Notes: a model not told the origin generated them from the letters alone. A stretch of DNA of 64,000 nucleotides from Cylindrospermum sp. FACHB-282 (GCF_014697195.1 NZ_JACJRJ010000020.1:1-64000), one strand, 5' to 3'; counted from the stretch's first letter, positions 52,007-61,102 are shown. Program-made: numbers and translations.

Positions 52007-52546
52007 TCAGGTAGATTTTGCATTGTCGTTCAAGTTTCTAGCTGGATTCTCCGGTAAAAGATAAATTCCCCCAGAAATTAACGTTAAAGCAACAGATACC
52101 CAAAAGCTAATTTGGGTGGGAATTTGCCATACTGGTGATAGGGGTGCAATTAAAAGGGCGATCGCAATTATTTGACTGACTGTTTTGAGTTTGCCCCAAA
52201 TATTTGCTCCGGTAATCGTGGTTTTGTTGACCCGCCACCCAGCGATCGCTAATTCCCGCCCTAGTATTAAAAATACTCCCCAAGCTGGCACTTTTCCTAA
52301 CTCAATCAAAACCAGTAACGGCGCCAGTACCAGTAATTTATCTACCAAAGGGTCAAGAAATTTCCCTAAATCGCTAATTTGGTTGAGTTTTCGCGCTAAA
52401 TAGCCATCCAACCAATCAGTTAAAGCCGCAATTAAAAAAATTCCCAAACATACCCATCTAGCTTGCGGTGTGGGATTGTATAAGCCATAAAGCAGAAATG
52501 GTATCCCCAAGAGTCGAGAAAAGGTAATCCAGTTGGGTATAGTCAT
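52007..52546 (-). CDS. pgsA: Phosphatidylglycerophosphate synthase
   Basis: Makes phosphatidylglycerophosphate from CDP-diacylglycerol and glycerol-3-phosphate, the committed step to phosphatidylglycerol, which photosystem function needs. The CDP-alcohol phosphotransferase motif D-x2-DG-x2-AR-x8-G-x3-D-x3-D is complete in DWLDGYLARKLNQISD then LGKFLDPLVD. There are several hydrophobic helices. ATG 52546 (MTIPNWITFSRLLGIPF, 179 residues) is preferred to 52564. 'aattcaaaa' units repeat just upstream. Confidence 0.93.
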   Translation of the reverse strand: MTIPNWITFSRLLGIPFLLYGLYNPTPQARWVCLGIFLIAALTDWLDGYLARKLNQISDLGKFLDPLVDKLLVLAPLLVLIELGKVPAWGVFLILGRELAIAGWRVNKTTITGANIWGKLKTVSQIIAIALLIAPLSPVWQIPTQISFWVSVALTLISGGIYLLPENPARNLNDNAKST

Positions 52547-52683
52547 GTAAAATTCAAAATTCAAAATTAAGAAGTGTAAACTAACAAACAGCCAAACAAA
52601 TATTCAAAATCTATGCAGATTAGCGTATCTGAGTCTGCCTACATGGGAAAATCTGTTTTCTGAAGCTCTCCTCAAACAATACT

Positions 52684-54120
52684 ATGACTCAACAACCAGA
52701 TTCCCAATTCCGCATTGAACGCGATTCGATGGGCGATCGCCAAATTAAGAGTAGCGCTTATTATGGTATTCAAACCTTACGGGCGATGGAAAACTTCCCC
52801 ATTAGTGGAATTAAGCCTTTACCCACCTACGTAGACGCTTGTTTAATTATAAAAAAAGCCACCGCCATTGTTAACGGTGAACTAGGCTGCATTCCTGAAG
52901 ATATCAGTCTGGCGATTGTTAAAGCCACTGAAGAAATACTTGCGGGTAAGTTGCGCGATCAGTTTGTTGTGGATGTTTATCAAGCTGGTGCGGGAACTTC
53001 TCACCACATGAATGTTAACGAAGTTTTGGCAAATCGCGCTTTAGAAATTCTCGGCGAAGAAAAGGGGAATTACCAGCGGGTTAGCCCCAATGATCATGTT
53101 AACTACGGGCAGTCTACCAATGATGTGATTCCCACAGCAATTCGCATTGGTGGTTTATTGGCCCTTTATCACACATTACACCCAGCTTTAGAAAAGGCGA
53201 TCGCATCCCTAGAAGCAAAAGCCAGAGAATTTCAAGATATCGTCAAATCAGGCAGAACCCACCTCCAAGATGCCGTACCAGTGCGTTTGGGGGATAATTT
53301 TCAGGCTTGGGCGCAAATCCTCACAGAACACCAAAACCGCATTTATACCGCTTCTGGGGATTTAATGGTGTTGGGTTTGGGTGGAAGTGCCGCGGGCACA
53401 GGAATGAATACCCACCCCCTATATCGTGCCCGTGTAGTGGCAATTCTCTCCCAATTGCTGGATACTCCCCTAGAACCAGCACCCCACCTCATGGCAGCAA
53501 TGCAAAGTATGGCCCCTTATGTGAATGTTTCCGGGGCTTTGCGGAACCTAGCACAGGATTTAGTCAAAATATCTCACGACTTGCGGTTAATGGATTCCGG
53601 GCCAAAAACGGGTTTTAAAGAAATTCAATTACCCCCAGTCCAACCTGGTTCTTCAATCATGCCAGGGAAATATAACCCGGTGATGGCAGAAATGACATCA
53701 ATGGTATGTTTTCAGGTGATGGGCTACGATAATGCGATCGCCCTTGCTGCCCAAGCCGGACAACTAGAACTGAATGTCATGATGCCACTGATTGCCTATA
53801 ACCTAATTCACAGCATCGAAATTCTCGGTAATACTATCACGGCCCTCACACAGAGTTGCATACTTGGAATTACCGCCAACCGAGAACGCTGTTTAGCTTA
53901 TGCCGAAGGTAGTTTAGCTTTAGTTACCGCCCTCAATCCCCACATCGGTTATCTTAACGCTGCGGCTGTAGCTAAAGAATCTTTAGAAACTGGCAAATCT
54001 CTACGGCAGATTGTTCTAGAACGGGGGCTAATGAATGCAGCAGAATTAGCAACCGTGTTAAATTTAGAACAAATGAGCGGAATTTTACCCCTCATGTCAG
54101 AATCGGACAAACTGGACTAA
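52684..54120 (+). CDS. aspA: Aspartate ammonia-lyase
   Basis: Deaminates aspartate to fumarate and ammonia. This fumarase/aspartase-superfamily member has YYGIQTLRAMENFPISG (aspartase-like), the VSPNDHVNYGQSTNDVIPTA block, SGRTHLQDAVPVRLG, and the flexible catalytic loop GSSIMPGKYNPVMAEM. The loop has KYN where most relatives have KVN, and 'VMAE' rather than fumarase-type 'TQCE', which favours aspartase. In some cyanobacteria such an enzyme may serve cyanophycin-derived aspartate catabolism (inference). 478 residues, full length, ended by its own terminator. Confidence 0.85.
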   Translation: MTQQPDSQFRIERDSMGDRQIKSSAYYGIQTLRAMENFPISGIKPLPTYVDACLIIKKATAIVNGELGCIPEDISLAIVKATEEILAGKLRDQFVVDVYQAGAGTSHHMNVNEVLANRALEILGEEKGNYQRVSPNDHVNYGQSTNDVIPTAIRIGGLLALYHTLHPALEKAIASLEAKAREFQDIVKSGRTHLQDAVPVRLGDNFQAWAQILTEHQNRIYTASGDLMVLGLGGSAAGTGMNTHPLYRARVVAILSQLLDTPLEPAPHLMAAMQSMAPYVNVSGALRNLAQDLVKISHDLRLMDSGPKTGFKEIQLPPVQPGSSIMPGKYNPVMAEMTSMVCFQVMGYDNAIALAAQAGQLELNVMMPLIAYNLIHSIEILGNTITALTQSCILGITANRERCLAYAEGSLALVTALNPHIGYLNAAAVAKESLETGKSLRQIVLERGLMNAAELATVLNLEQMSGILPLMSESDKLD

Positions 54121-54127
54121 AAACAAA

Positions 54128-54174
54128 GTGAGAAAATAGGAAAAAGAAGCAATTCTTCTTGATTCTATTTTCAC
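54128..54174 (+). terminator. Terminator between aspA and DUF362 gene
   Basis: GTGAGAAAATAG pairs with CTATTTTCAC (one bulge) around an inner GAAG-CAATT-CTTC stem. It begins 8 bp after the aspA stop. Confidence 0.55.
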
Positions 54175-54193
54175 CAATCACAATTTAAAATCC

Positions 54194-55165
54194 ATGCAGA
54201 CTCAAAAACCATCTGTCAGTCTCATCCGGGCTACATCTTATGAAAGAGAAGCTTTGCGAGAATCTTTAGAAATACTGCTGGAACCTTTAGGGGGAATTGG
54301 GGCTTTTGTGAAAAAAGGCGATCGCGTCTTACTCAAACCCAATCTGCTCACAGGCTCTCGTCCCACTAAAGAGTGTACCACCCGCCCCGAACTGGTTTAT
54401 GCAATTGCTCAGATGGTAATTGAGGTGGGCGGTAAGCCATTTTTAGGAGATAGTCCCGCTTTTGGTAGCGCCAAAGGAGTCGCCACAGCCAATGGCTATC
54501 TGCCGATTTTAGAAGAACTCAATCTGCCAATTGTCGAGTTCCACGGCCAGCGTTACCAAACTATCAGCGACAATTTTAATCACCTCCTGCTGTGCAAAGA
54601 AGCGATAGAAGCAGATGTGGTTATTAACCTCCCCAAAGTTAAATCTCATATGCAACTAACCTTAACTCTGGGCGTGAAAAACCTCTTTGGTTGCGTCCCC
54701 GGTAAAATGAAAGCTTGGTGGCACATGGAAGCAGGGAAAGACGCCAACCGATTTGCAGAAATGTTAGTAGAAACTGCCAGAACAATTAACCCCAATTTAA
54801 CTATTTTAGACGGGATTATTGGTCATGAAGGCAACGGACCTAGTGGGGGTGAACCTCGTCAACTAGGCGTTTTGGCAGCAGCATCAAATGTATTTGCCTT
54901 AGATATGGCTATGCTGGAAATTCTCCAAGTCCCTCCGGCACAAGTTCCCACTGTTGCTGCTTCCCAAAAACTAGGAATTTGTCCAGAACTTGCTGACATT
55001 GAGTTTCCTAACTTATCCCCCGATTTACTACAAATAGAAGATTGGCAGCTACCAGATCAGCTAATGCCCATTGATTTTGCCATGCCCCGCGTGATTAAGT
55101 CTACTTTTAAGCATCTCTATATCCGTTTCATTAAAGAACCAATGAGTACTTACAGTAAAGGTTAG
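54194..55165 (+). CDS. DUF362 protein
   Basis: A 323-residue member of the DUF362 family. Marks are VKKGDRVLLKPNLLTGSRPT, LVYAIAQMVIEVGGKPFLGD SPAFG, INLPKVKSHMQLTLTLGVKN LFGCVPGKMKAWWHM and LDGIIGHEGNGPSGGEPRQL G. Many DUF362 proteins carry extra ferredoxin-type [4Fe-4S] cysteine motifs, but none is visible here. The family is linked to metal or flavin redox chemistry, and no reaction is firmly known. It starts 73 bp after aspA, separated by a terminator, so it is probably its own transcript. Confidence 0.8.
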   Translation: MQTQKPSVSLIRATSYEREALRESLEILLEPLGGIGAFVKKGDRVLLKPNLLTGSRPTKECTTRPELVYAIAQMVIEVGGKPFLGDSPAFGSAKGVATANGYLPILEELNLPIVEFHGQRYQTISDNFNHLLLCKEAIEADVVINLPKVKSHMQLTLTLGVKNLFGCVPGKMKAWWHMEAGKDANRFAEMLVETARTINPNLTILDGIIGHEGNGPSGGEPRQLGVLAAASNVFALDMAMLEILQVPPAQVPTVAASQKLGICPELADIEFPNLSPDLLQIEDWQLPDQLMPIDFAMPRVIKSTFKHLYIRFIKEPMSTYSKG

Positions 55166-55328
55166 TTGGGGTCGGGAATTTGCCAGGACACGGGAAAATT
55201 TAAATTTTGATAGTTTTCTCTAATTCTCGATTTCCTTTAGCTCAAGATCGTCGCCAGTGCCAAGGTTGCTACAACAATTTTAAAATTAGCAAATTAAACT
55301 GTAAGTACCCTCCGATTGCTTAACCAGG

Positions 55329-55354
55329 CCGCCCTCATCTAGTGGCGGTTTTTT
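55329..55354 (+). terminator. Rho-independent terminator, about 160 bp after DUF362
   Basis: CCGCC (55329-55333) pairs with GGCGG (55344-55348) and is followed by six T residues. Its distance from the DUF362 stop leaves room for a long 3' UTR or a small RNA between 55166 and 55354, but I see no family signature for one. Confidence 0.6.
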
Positions 55355-56066
55355 CATCGCTTAATTTGTGTTCAATTCCTCATATTACAGTTTGGATTTC
55401 CCCAAAACTTAGTCTGGGCGATTTGACACTTTGGACAAGGTTGCAGGTGGACTGATCTCTGACGAAAAGCCGCCACACCCGCAATTTAGAAATTATTAAT
55501 CTACCTATATATAGATTGACAAAATTGGAGTAATTGCACTTAGTTTTGCTAATTTAACTTCTACAATATTTTCTTGGTGCTATCACTGAATAAATGCGGC
55601 AAAACACGGTTCGATAAATATATTTATTCAGTAATAATCTCCTGCTAAAAACATTATTACCCTCTGAACTTCCTGATTTTGGCATATTTTTATGTGTAAT
55701 TACTGTTGAATAATTAACTACGCTCACGTTTTTAAGTATTATTTCGGTATATTTATTAGGTATTAACAATCCTATAACCAGGGCAAATGCTCTGCACAAA
55801 AGCATCTGGAAATGTTATACTCTAAGCATATTGCCCAAACAAACTTTGTTGATTAATCTGCAAACAGATGAAAAATGTCATTGATAAAGCTGTAGCTGTT
55901 AGCCATCTGTGAGATATCCATGACACAGTACAGTCAAATATCTAAAAATATTAGTCACCAAATACAGCATCAGATGTATACAGACTGCTTTGTAACAAAA
56001 TCGTCATGTATGAAAATGCCATTATGACACTTGCAAAACTGGATGAAATACCTGAATGCTACATAG
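55355..56066. other. Long AT-rich intergenic stretch
   Basis: About 700 bp with no convincing coding sequence on either strand. An 83-codon minus frame (55554-55805) lacks a ribosome binding site and family features. No tRNA-like or known RNA motif was found. Confidence 0.45.
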
Positions 56067-56118
56067 TTGACAGGCAAAAAATAGCTAAAATAGCATCAAA
56101 ACTCTCTCTTGAGAGAGT
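56067..56118 (+). promoter_or_regulatory. Promoter with overlapping perfect palindrome
   Basis: A consensus -35 TTGACA (56067-56072) is followed after 17 bp by a weak -10 ATAGCA (56090-56095). A perfect palindrome ACTCTCTC-TT-GAGAGAGT (56101-56118) lies where transcription would begin, 35 bp before the ATG at 56154. It could be an operator or a 5' stabilising hairpin. Confidence 0.45.
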
Positions 56119-56153
56119 AAACCTACAAGTGATTTGACGAATTGCAATTTTGT

Positions 56154-56342
56154 ATGAATTCAAATAGCCAGTCTGCCAATTCTCCCGACACATATTCCCA
56201 TCGTTTGGCAGACGTTGTGGGAACTGCGATCGCTCTAGTAACCCTAATACTACCTGTATTTGTCATCGCCCACTATTCTTCACACAATGTTCAGAATAAC
56301 CAGCAAACCCTAACCTACACCTTACCAAACAGTGAAGATTAG
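56154..56342 (+). CDS. Small single-helix membrane protein
   Basis: A 62-residue protein: a polar Asn/Ser-rich start (NSNSQSANSPDTYSHRLADV), one membrane helix (GTAIALVTLILPVFVIAHY) and a polar tail ending NSED. No family recognised. Start at ATG 56154 rather than an upstream in-frame codon at 56142, because the promoter/palindrome and spacing suit it. A strong terminator about 180 bp downstream is consistent with a short transcript. Possible small subunit or stress protein; the function is not inferable. Confidence 0.55.
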   Translation: MNSNSQSANSPDTYSHRLADVVGTAIALVTLILPVFVIAHYSSHNVQNNQQTLTYTLPNSED

Positions 56343-56523
56343 ACCAAACTAATGGAGCATTTTACCCGTTCAACCAGATCAGCAGCAGTCCCTCCTCCTA
56401 GGGCTGTTGGCCGTGGGAGGAATGGCACTAAATCTGTGTTGTTGGACTCCAGATTCAGTCATCTTGACTGACTAACATACTATCAAGTCTGAGGCCACTC
56501 TAGAATATATCTCATTTCTCATT

Positions 56524-56562
56524 AAAAAAAGCGTTGCGAGGAAACTTAGCAACGCTTTTTTT
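56524..56562. terminator. Strong bidirectional terminator
   Basis: AAAAAAAGCGTTGC (56524-56537) pairs perfectly with GCAACGCTTTTTTT (56549-56562). It has an A-run on the left and a T-run on the right, so it can work in both directions. It separates the small membrane gene from ppa. The remaining spacer 56343-56788 shows a TCCTCC...GGGAGGA inverted pair and no gene. Confidence 0.8.
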
Positions 56563-56788
56563 AGAGAACTATGGCTAAAAAAACCCGCGTTTCCCAAAAA
56601 TTACCTATCCAGCAACCACTTTAAGTACACAGAAACTCCAGATCGACAGCAAGGCGCGTCTTTTCTCATCTGTTTTCCCAAGGGAGCAAAGTGAATCTTT
56701 GGGAAGAGATCCCTTATTGCCCTAAAATTCTACACGGGGAGCCAAACTGTGTGCTACCTTGATTCACTGTTAGTAGAGGAGTTTTGTT

Positions 56789-57304
56789 GTGGATTTATCC
56801 CTTATTCCTGCCCAACCTAAACCGGGTATAGTCAATGTCCTGATTGAAATTGCGGGCGGGAGTAAAAATAAATACGAATTTGATAAGGAATTGGGAGCTT
56901 TTGCCTTAGATAGGGTACTTTATTCCTCAGTACAGTATCCATATGACTATGGCTTTATACCTAATACCTTGGCTGATGATGGCGATCCACTGGATGGTAT
57001 GGTACTAATTGATGAACCAACTTTTCCAGGTTGTGTGATTGCTGCACGACCAATTGGCTTTTTGGAGATGATTGATGGTGGCGATCGCGATGAAAAGATT
57101 CTTTGTGTTCCCGACAAAGATCCGCGCTACGCTCAAGTAAAATCCTTGAAAGACGTACCCCCCCACCGCTTGGAAGAAATTGCCGAATTTTTCCGCTCTT
57201 ATAAAAATTTGGAAAAAAAGGTAACTCAAATTCTTGGTTGGCAGGATGTTGAGCAAGTCAGTCCCTTGGTAGAAAAGTCTATCCTAGCTTACACTCAAAA
57301 GTAA
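56789..57304 (+). CDS. ppa: Inorganic pyrophosphatase
   Basis: Hydrolyses pyrophosphate from biosynthetic reactions, Mg-dependent family I enzyme. The signature [15 protein letters not shown] contains the metal-binding aspartates, preceded by [15 protein letters not shown], and [19 protein letters not shown] is conserved. 171 residues, full length. The GTG start at 56789 is supported by gaggag at 56776-56781. A terminator-like stem follows. Confidence 0.95.
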   Translation: MDLSLIPAQPKPGIVNVLIEIAGGSKNKYEFDKELGAFALDRVLYSSVQYPYDYGFIPNTLADDGDPLDGMVLIDEPTFPGCVIAARPIGFLEMIDGGDRDEKILCVPDKDPRYAQVKSLKDVPPHRLEEIAEFFRSYKNLEKKVTQILGWQDVEQVSPLVEKSILAYTQK

Positions 57305-57312
57305 TGGAACTT

Positions 57313-57350
57313 GGGTAATAGGTTATATTCAATTACCTGTTACCCTTCTA
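57313..57350 (+). terminator. Stem after ppa
   Basis: GGGTAATAGGT (57313-57323) pairs with ACCTGTTACCC (57335-57345), with one internal mismatch, followed by a short pyrimidine-rich stretch. Confidence 0.5.
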
Positions 57351-57449
57351 AATTATCACCTAGCTAGAAAAACCAGACTTAAAAAATAGGCAGACACAAC
57401 ACCTTTGCTGATTGCGGATCACAAAAATTGCCACATCACCCGAAACGAA

Positions 57450-57833
57450 ATGGAACGCACTCTCCTTTTGGCAAAAATTCATAACTGCACCCTCACAGCG
57501 GCGAATCTCCACTACGTTGGCAGTATTAGTATTGATGAAGTCCTCTTGGAAAAAGCTGGCATCTTACCCTATGAGCAGGTACAAGTAGTGAATAATTCCA
57601 ATGGTGAGCGGTTTATTACTTACGCCATCCCGGCTCCCCCCAACTCAGGGGCGATTGAATTAAATGGAGCAGCAGCACGTCTAGGCATTACAGGCGATAG
57701 AGTGATTATAATGACTTACGGGCAGTTAAACTTAGAAGAGTTAAAAAATTACTCTCCTAGAGTTGTCATTGTGGATGAAAAAAACCGACTTTTAGAAGTT
57801 CGGCTCTACAATGATCTACTCAGTAAGCTCTAA
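57450..57833 (+). CDS. panD: Aspartate 1-decarboxylase
   Basis: Makes beta-alanine for pantothenate/CoA. It is a pyruvoyl enzyme that cleaves itself at Gly24-Ser25, seen here as [29 protein letters not shown] is the usual start, and [18 protein letters not shown] then [12 protein letters not shown] are conserved. ATG 57450 gives the standard 127 residues and puts Ser25 in register. The frame opens earlier at TTG 57405, which is not needed. The MBL-fold gene follows 11 bp later, so they may be co-transcribed. Confidence 0.94.
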   Translation: MERTLLLAKIHNCTLTAANLHYVGSISIDEVLLEKAGILPYEQVQVVNNSNGERFITYAIPAPPNSGAIELNGAAARLGITGDRVIIMTYGQLNLEELKNYSPRVVIVDEKNRLLEVRLYNDLLSKL

Positions 57834-57844
57834 TTTCAGGAAAA

Positions 57845-58771
57845 ATGTCAAATTTTGAGCTGTCGGGTTCCCAAAGCTACGTAACTGAAAAGCTAACTCC
57901 TCTGCTAAGTAGCGCATCTGAAGAATTTATAGTGCAATTTTGGGGCGTGCGTGGTTTGATTGCCACTCCCAGCAGCGATACCAGCCGCTATGGTGGAAAT
58001 ACTGCTTGTGTAGAGATGTATGTAGCTGGGAAACGCTTAATTTTTGATGGCGGTACGGGCTTACGCATCCTGGGCAAAACTTGGCAGCAAGTACAACAGC
58101 CACTAGAAGCCCATCTCTTTTTTACCAACTCTCAATCAAATCGCATTCAAGGGTTTCCGTTTTTTGCCCCGGCATTTATGGCGGGAAATTACTTCCACAT
58201 TTATGGAACAGCAGCCTCAAATAGTGCCTCGATTAAACAATGCTTGTGCGATCAGATGCTCCAGCCGCATTTTCCTTACCCTTTACAGGTAATGCAGTCT
58301 GAATTGAAGTTTTATAATTTGACTGCGGGTAATGAGGTGAGGCTAGATGATGTAACGATTACAACGGCATTAATTAATCAAACTCAGCGGTCAGTGGGCT
58401 ATCGTGTATCTTGGCAGGACTATAGCGTTGCCTACATAACTGATTTGTACAATCGTCTTGAGCAATGGGAGCGATCTGCTGAAAGCAGCAGCGCTTCGCT
58501 ATCGCAGATTTTACCGCTGATTCAAGACGTTGATTTGTTTATAGCTAACGCCACCTACACTCCTCCTACAGCTCATAACCATGAATCGGCTGATTTACTC
58601 TGGCAAACTGCGGTAGATTTGGCTGACAGGGCTGGTGTAAAAAGGTTAGTTATTACTCACCACCACCCAGATGATCATGATGATTTTCTTGACCATGTTC
58701 AATCTGAAGTTAAGTCTGCTTTTCCCAAAGCACTGCTAGCCCGTGAAGGTCTGATATTACCTGTTAAATAA
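57845..58771 (+). CDS. Metallo-beta-lactamase-fold protein without the metal ligands
   Basis: A 308-residue protein with the fold of PhnP/Atd-type phosphodiesterases: VQFWGVRGLIATPSSDTSRY, GGNTACVEM and LIFDGGTGLRILG. The HxHxDH metal motif, expected in LFFTHxHxDHIQGFPFF, reads TNSQSNRIQGFPFF: H95 to N, H97 to Q, D99 to N, H100 to R. Later His/Asp positions are changed too (YITDLYN; THHHPDDHDD is His-rich but rearranged). It is probably a pseudoenzyme with a binding or regulatory role. It follows panD by 11 bp and overlaps the next, convergent gene by 15 bp. Confidence 0.8.
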   Translation: MSNFELSGSQSYVTEKLTPLLSSASEEFIVQFWGVRGLIATPSSDTSRYGGNTACVEMYVAGKRLIFDGGTGLRILGKTWQQVQQPLEAHLFFTNSQSNRIQGFPFFAPAFMAGNYFHIYGTAASNSASIKQCLCDQMLQPHFPYPLQVMQSELKFYNLTAGNEVRLDDVTITTALINQTQRSVGYRVSWQDYSVAYITDLYNRLEQWERSAESSSASLSQILPLIQDVDLFIANATYTPPTAHNHESADLLWQTAVDLADRAGVKRLVITHHHPDDHDDFLDHVQSEVKSAFPKALLAREGLILPVK

Positions 58772-59839
58772 TGGAAATGCCGCTGTTGACACCGAATTTA
58801 CTGCCAAGTTGAGTTCTTGGAGTTTGGCAGCTACTGCACCGCTGGTGAATAATTCTGCTGCTTTGGCTATACCCTCGCCCATATCTGGAGAAATACCACT
58901 GCGCCACAGGTAAAACCCACCATTCCACAAGGCTGTTTCCATTAATTCTGTTGATTTGCCAGCCAATACCAACTGCATATCCGCTACTAGTTCTCCAGTA
59001 CTACCAAGGGGTACATTTTTGGTAGTAAAGCCGTATTCACGGGGGGCTAGGTGTAACCGTTCTAACTCTGGGGATGCCCCTGCTGAAGATGCCCCAATAA
59101 TCGCCGTGCGATCGCGTGGTAAATCACAACTACCTTCTAATCCCTTCACTAAGGTAAATTTTGTGACTTGATGCAGCCCCAAAGCCGCCTGAAACATCGC
59201 TTCTGTAGGCGGATGGACAAACCCGGCAATAATATGAGCATCCCCAGCATAAGGACACCAAATTAGCTCCATTGTTGCCAAGGGTGGACGCTTACCAAGT
59301 TGATCGCGGTACTCCCAAATAGTGTTATTTAAGGGAAAATGCCCTGGTGGATAAACAAAGCCGATTTTTGTTTGCTCAAATACTTGCTGGGTTTTTGCCA
59401 ATGTCAAAGCAGTCCAATTGACTCCTAAACCCTGCCAAATCTCTATCAGGGGTAATCCATACTTTGTCGGTAAGCGATCGCCTCCGTGCATCACCACTGG
59501 TTGCCCAGCCGAGGCCAGTAATAATGCAGTAATCGGGCTAATTGGTGCGGTGCGTGTTCTGCCATCATAAGGAATACCTAAAACTATCACTGGTTGCGAA
59601 GCAGCGATGGGTTGCAGTTTTGGCCCTAGTTCGTTGTATGCATCTAACATTCCCGCTAACTCTTCCCCTGTGGGACGTTTGATCCGGTGAGCGATCAAAA
59701 ACGCCCCGATTTGTGCTGGTGTCGCTTCACCCAGCAGCATCATTTTGGTAGCAGTAGCCGCTTCAGCACGGGTTAAATTTTCTGCTGTATGGTTTCCACT
59801 GCCTACTTTCTTGAGAAATTCCCTAAATACATTGCTCAT
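58757..59839 (-). CDS. TrpD-like (anthranilate phosphoribosyltransferase family) protein
   Basis: A 360-residue glycosyltransferase family 3 member. The N-terminal helical domain (LTRAEAATATKMMLLGEATP AQIGAFLIA) and the R-x-K-TGEEL helix are TrpD-like. The canonical phosphoribosyl-binding GTGGD loop is missing: the region reads LGIPYDGRTRTAPIS, and VMHGGDRLPTK replaces the KHGNR motif. This fits the TrpD2/YbiB-like group, some of which bind nucleic acid rather than make tryptophan. The true substrate is unknown. It overlaps the MBL-fold gene tail to tail by 15 bp. Confidence 0.8.
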   Translation of the reverse strand: MSNVFREFLKKVGSGNHTAENLTRAEAATATKMMLLGEATPAQIGAFLIAHRIKRPTGEELAGMLDAYNELGPKLQPIAASQPVIVLGIPYDGRTRTAPISPITALLLASAGQPVVMHGGDRLPTKYGLPLIEIWQGLGVNWTALTLAKTQQVFEQTKIGFVYPPGHFPLNNTIWEYRDQLGKRPPLATMELIWCPYAGDAHIIAGFVHPPTEAMFQAALGLHQVTKFTLVKGLEGSCDLPRDRTAIIGASSAGASPELERLHLAPREYGFTTKNVPLGSTGELVADMQLVLAGKSTELMETALWNGGFYLWRSGISPDMGEGIAKAAELFTSGAVAAKLQELNLAVNSVSTAAFPLFNR

Positions 59840-59878
59840 AATTAGTCATTGGTCAAATGCCAATTAAATACATTCGTC

Positions 59879-59910
59879 CTGAATTTACCTGAATTTACCT
59901 GAATTTACCT
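59879..59910. repeat. Decanucleotide tandem repeat
   Basis: The unit TGAATTTACC occurs three times in tandem in the spacer 59840-60148, another short tandem repeat. No gene is visible in this 309-bp spacer. Confidence 0.8.
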
Positions 59911-60148
59911 AAATAACTAAACATCTAAAGTCCTGAATTTAACTCAACTATAGAATTTAATTGAGCTATAGACTTGGGAATACGATTGAAACTTGAAGCG
60001 CCATAAACCAAGGAAAAACTCAACAAAGGAGTATTCTGATGAGTGATTTGATAATTACCCTAACACGGGCTTTATTGCCTGAAAACCTCTATTAGGACAA
60101 GGGTAGCGGTGCGTGCCTCCATGTATAGTGTATTTTGGCATGATCAAC

Positions 60149-61096
60149 TCAATAAGCTGATCGCTGCTGTTTAAGTTGCAGTGGGATATTTTCTTGCACT
60201 AGCTGCCAAAAGTGTTTGATGGGGGGAATCTGGAGACGGTCTTGAGTTGTTACCATTACTACCCGACGAGTCAAACTAGAACTGTCTGGTAAATTGCTAT
60301 TGGTATTGCTGGCTAGAGGACGAATTGCCAAGCTGGGGTCACACCTTGCTTCTACTAATGCAGATTGGGGTAGCAAAGCTATTAGTTCTCCTTGACGTAC
60401 CACTCCCCGAAAGGCATCTAGGGTGTTTAATTCTAAAGCTGCTTGGAGTACAGCGTCCATGCGCTCAAATCTATCTTGAATTAAGCGTTGCATTCCATAA
60501 CCATCTTTAAAGACTACTTGCGGATAACGAATTAGTTCCGACCAAGGGATGCTTTCATATTGGGCTAGTGGATGATTGGCTGCACTTAAGACGAATATCG
60601 GTTCATCATAGAGGACTTCTACCACCATTTCTCTGCCGGTGGTTAAAAACCGATTATTCATCACGATTGCTAGATCCACCAACCCATCTTTGAGGACTTT
60701 GAGGGCGCGATCGCTTCCCAATGATGTTACCCGCAATTGGACATCTGGATAATCATGACAAAATTTTTGCAACACTGGGGGTAAATAAGAGCCACAAACC
60801 GAGTGAATTGCTGCAATACAAAGTTCTGGCTGCTTACCGGCGATTAAATCTGCTAATTCCTGTGTTGCACTCTCCCATTCAGTGCAAATTTTGCGGACAC
60901 GGGGTAGTAATCTTTCACCTCCCAGTGTCAGCAAGCCATGGCTTGTTCTGTGAAATAGTTCTACTCCCAAATCTGCTTCCAATGCCTGAATTTGGCGACT
61001 GATGGTCGATTGGGTAACACCACATTGTCTCGCTGCATTTTGAAAACTGCCCGTTTGGGCGATCGCCAAAAAGGCTTGCAACTGCTCTAGCCGCAT
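60149..61096 (-). CDS. ntcB: LysR-family regulator, NtcB-like
   Basis: A 315-residue LysR-type regulator. The winged HTH is FLAIAQTGSFQNAARQCGVT then QSTISRQIQALEADLG; the effector domain runs from about residue 90 (CIAAIHSVCGSYLPPVLQKF) to 290. The MRLEQLQAFLAIAQTGSFQ opening and the LGSDRALKVLKDGLVDLAIV and FKDGYGMQRL segments look like NtcB, the activator of nitrate assimilation genes, and not like CmpR or RbcR. That is from memory of the family and should be tested. nir/nrt genes are not in the window. A GTAN8TAC box lies just upstream. Confidence 0.7.
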   Translation of the reverse strand: MRLEQLQAFLAIAQTGSFQNAARQCGVTQSTISRQIQALEADLGVELFHRTSHGLLTLGGERLLPRVRKICTEWESATQELADLIAGKQPELCIAAIHSVCGSYLPPVLQKFCHDYPDVQLRVTSLGSDRALKVLKDGLVDLAIVMNNRFLTTGREMVVEVLYDEPIFVLSAANHPLAQYESIPWSELIRYPQVVFKDGYGMQRLIQDRFERMDAVLQAALELNTLDAFRGVVRQGELIALLPQSALVEARCDPSLAIRPLASNTNSNLPDSSSLTRRVVMVTTQDRLQIPPIKHFWQLVQENIPLQLKQQRSAY

Positions 61097-61102
61097 TTTG
61101 AT

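Noticed and set aside
55166-55354. Small RNA ending at the CCGCC/GGCGG terminator
   Set aside because: A terminator is clear, but no promoter or known RNA family motif is visible upstream, so an RNA gene cannot be supported.
55554-55805. 83-codon minus-strand frame in the long spacer before ppa
   Set aside because: AT-rich random-looking composition, no ribosome binding site, no recognisable domain.
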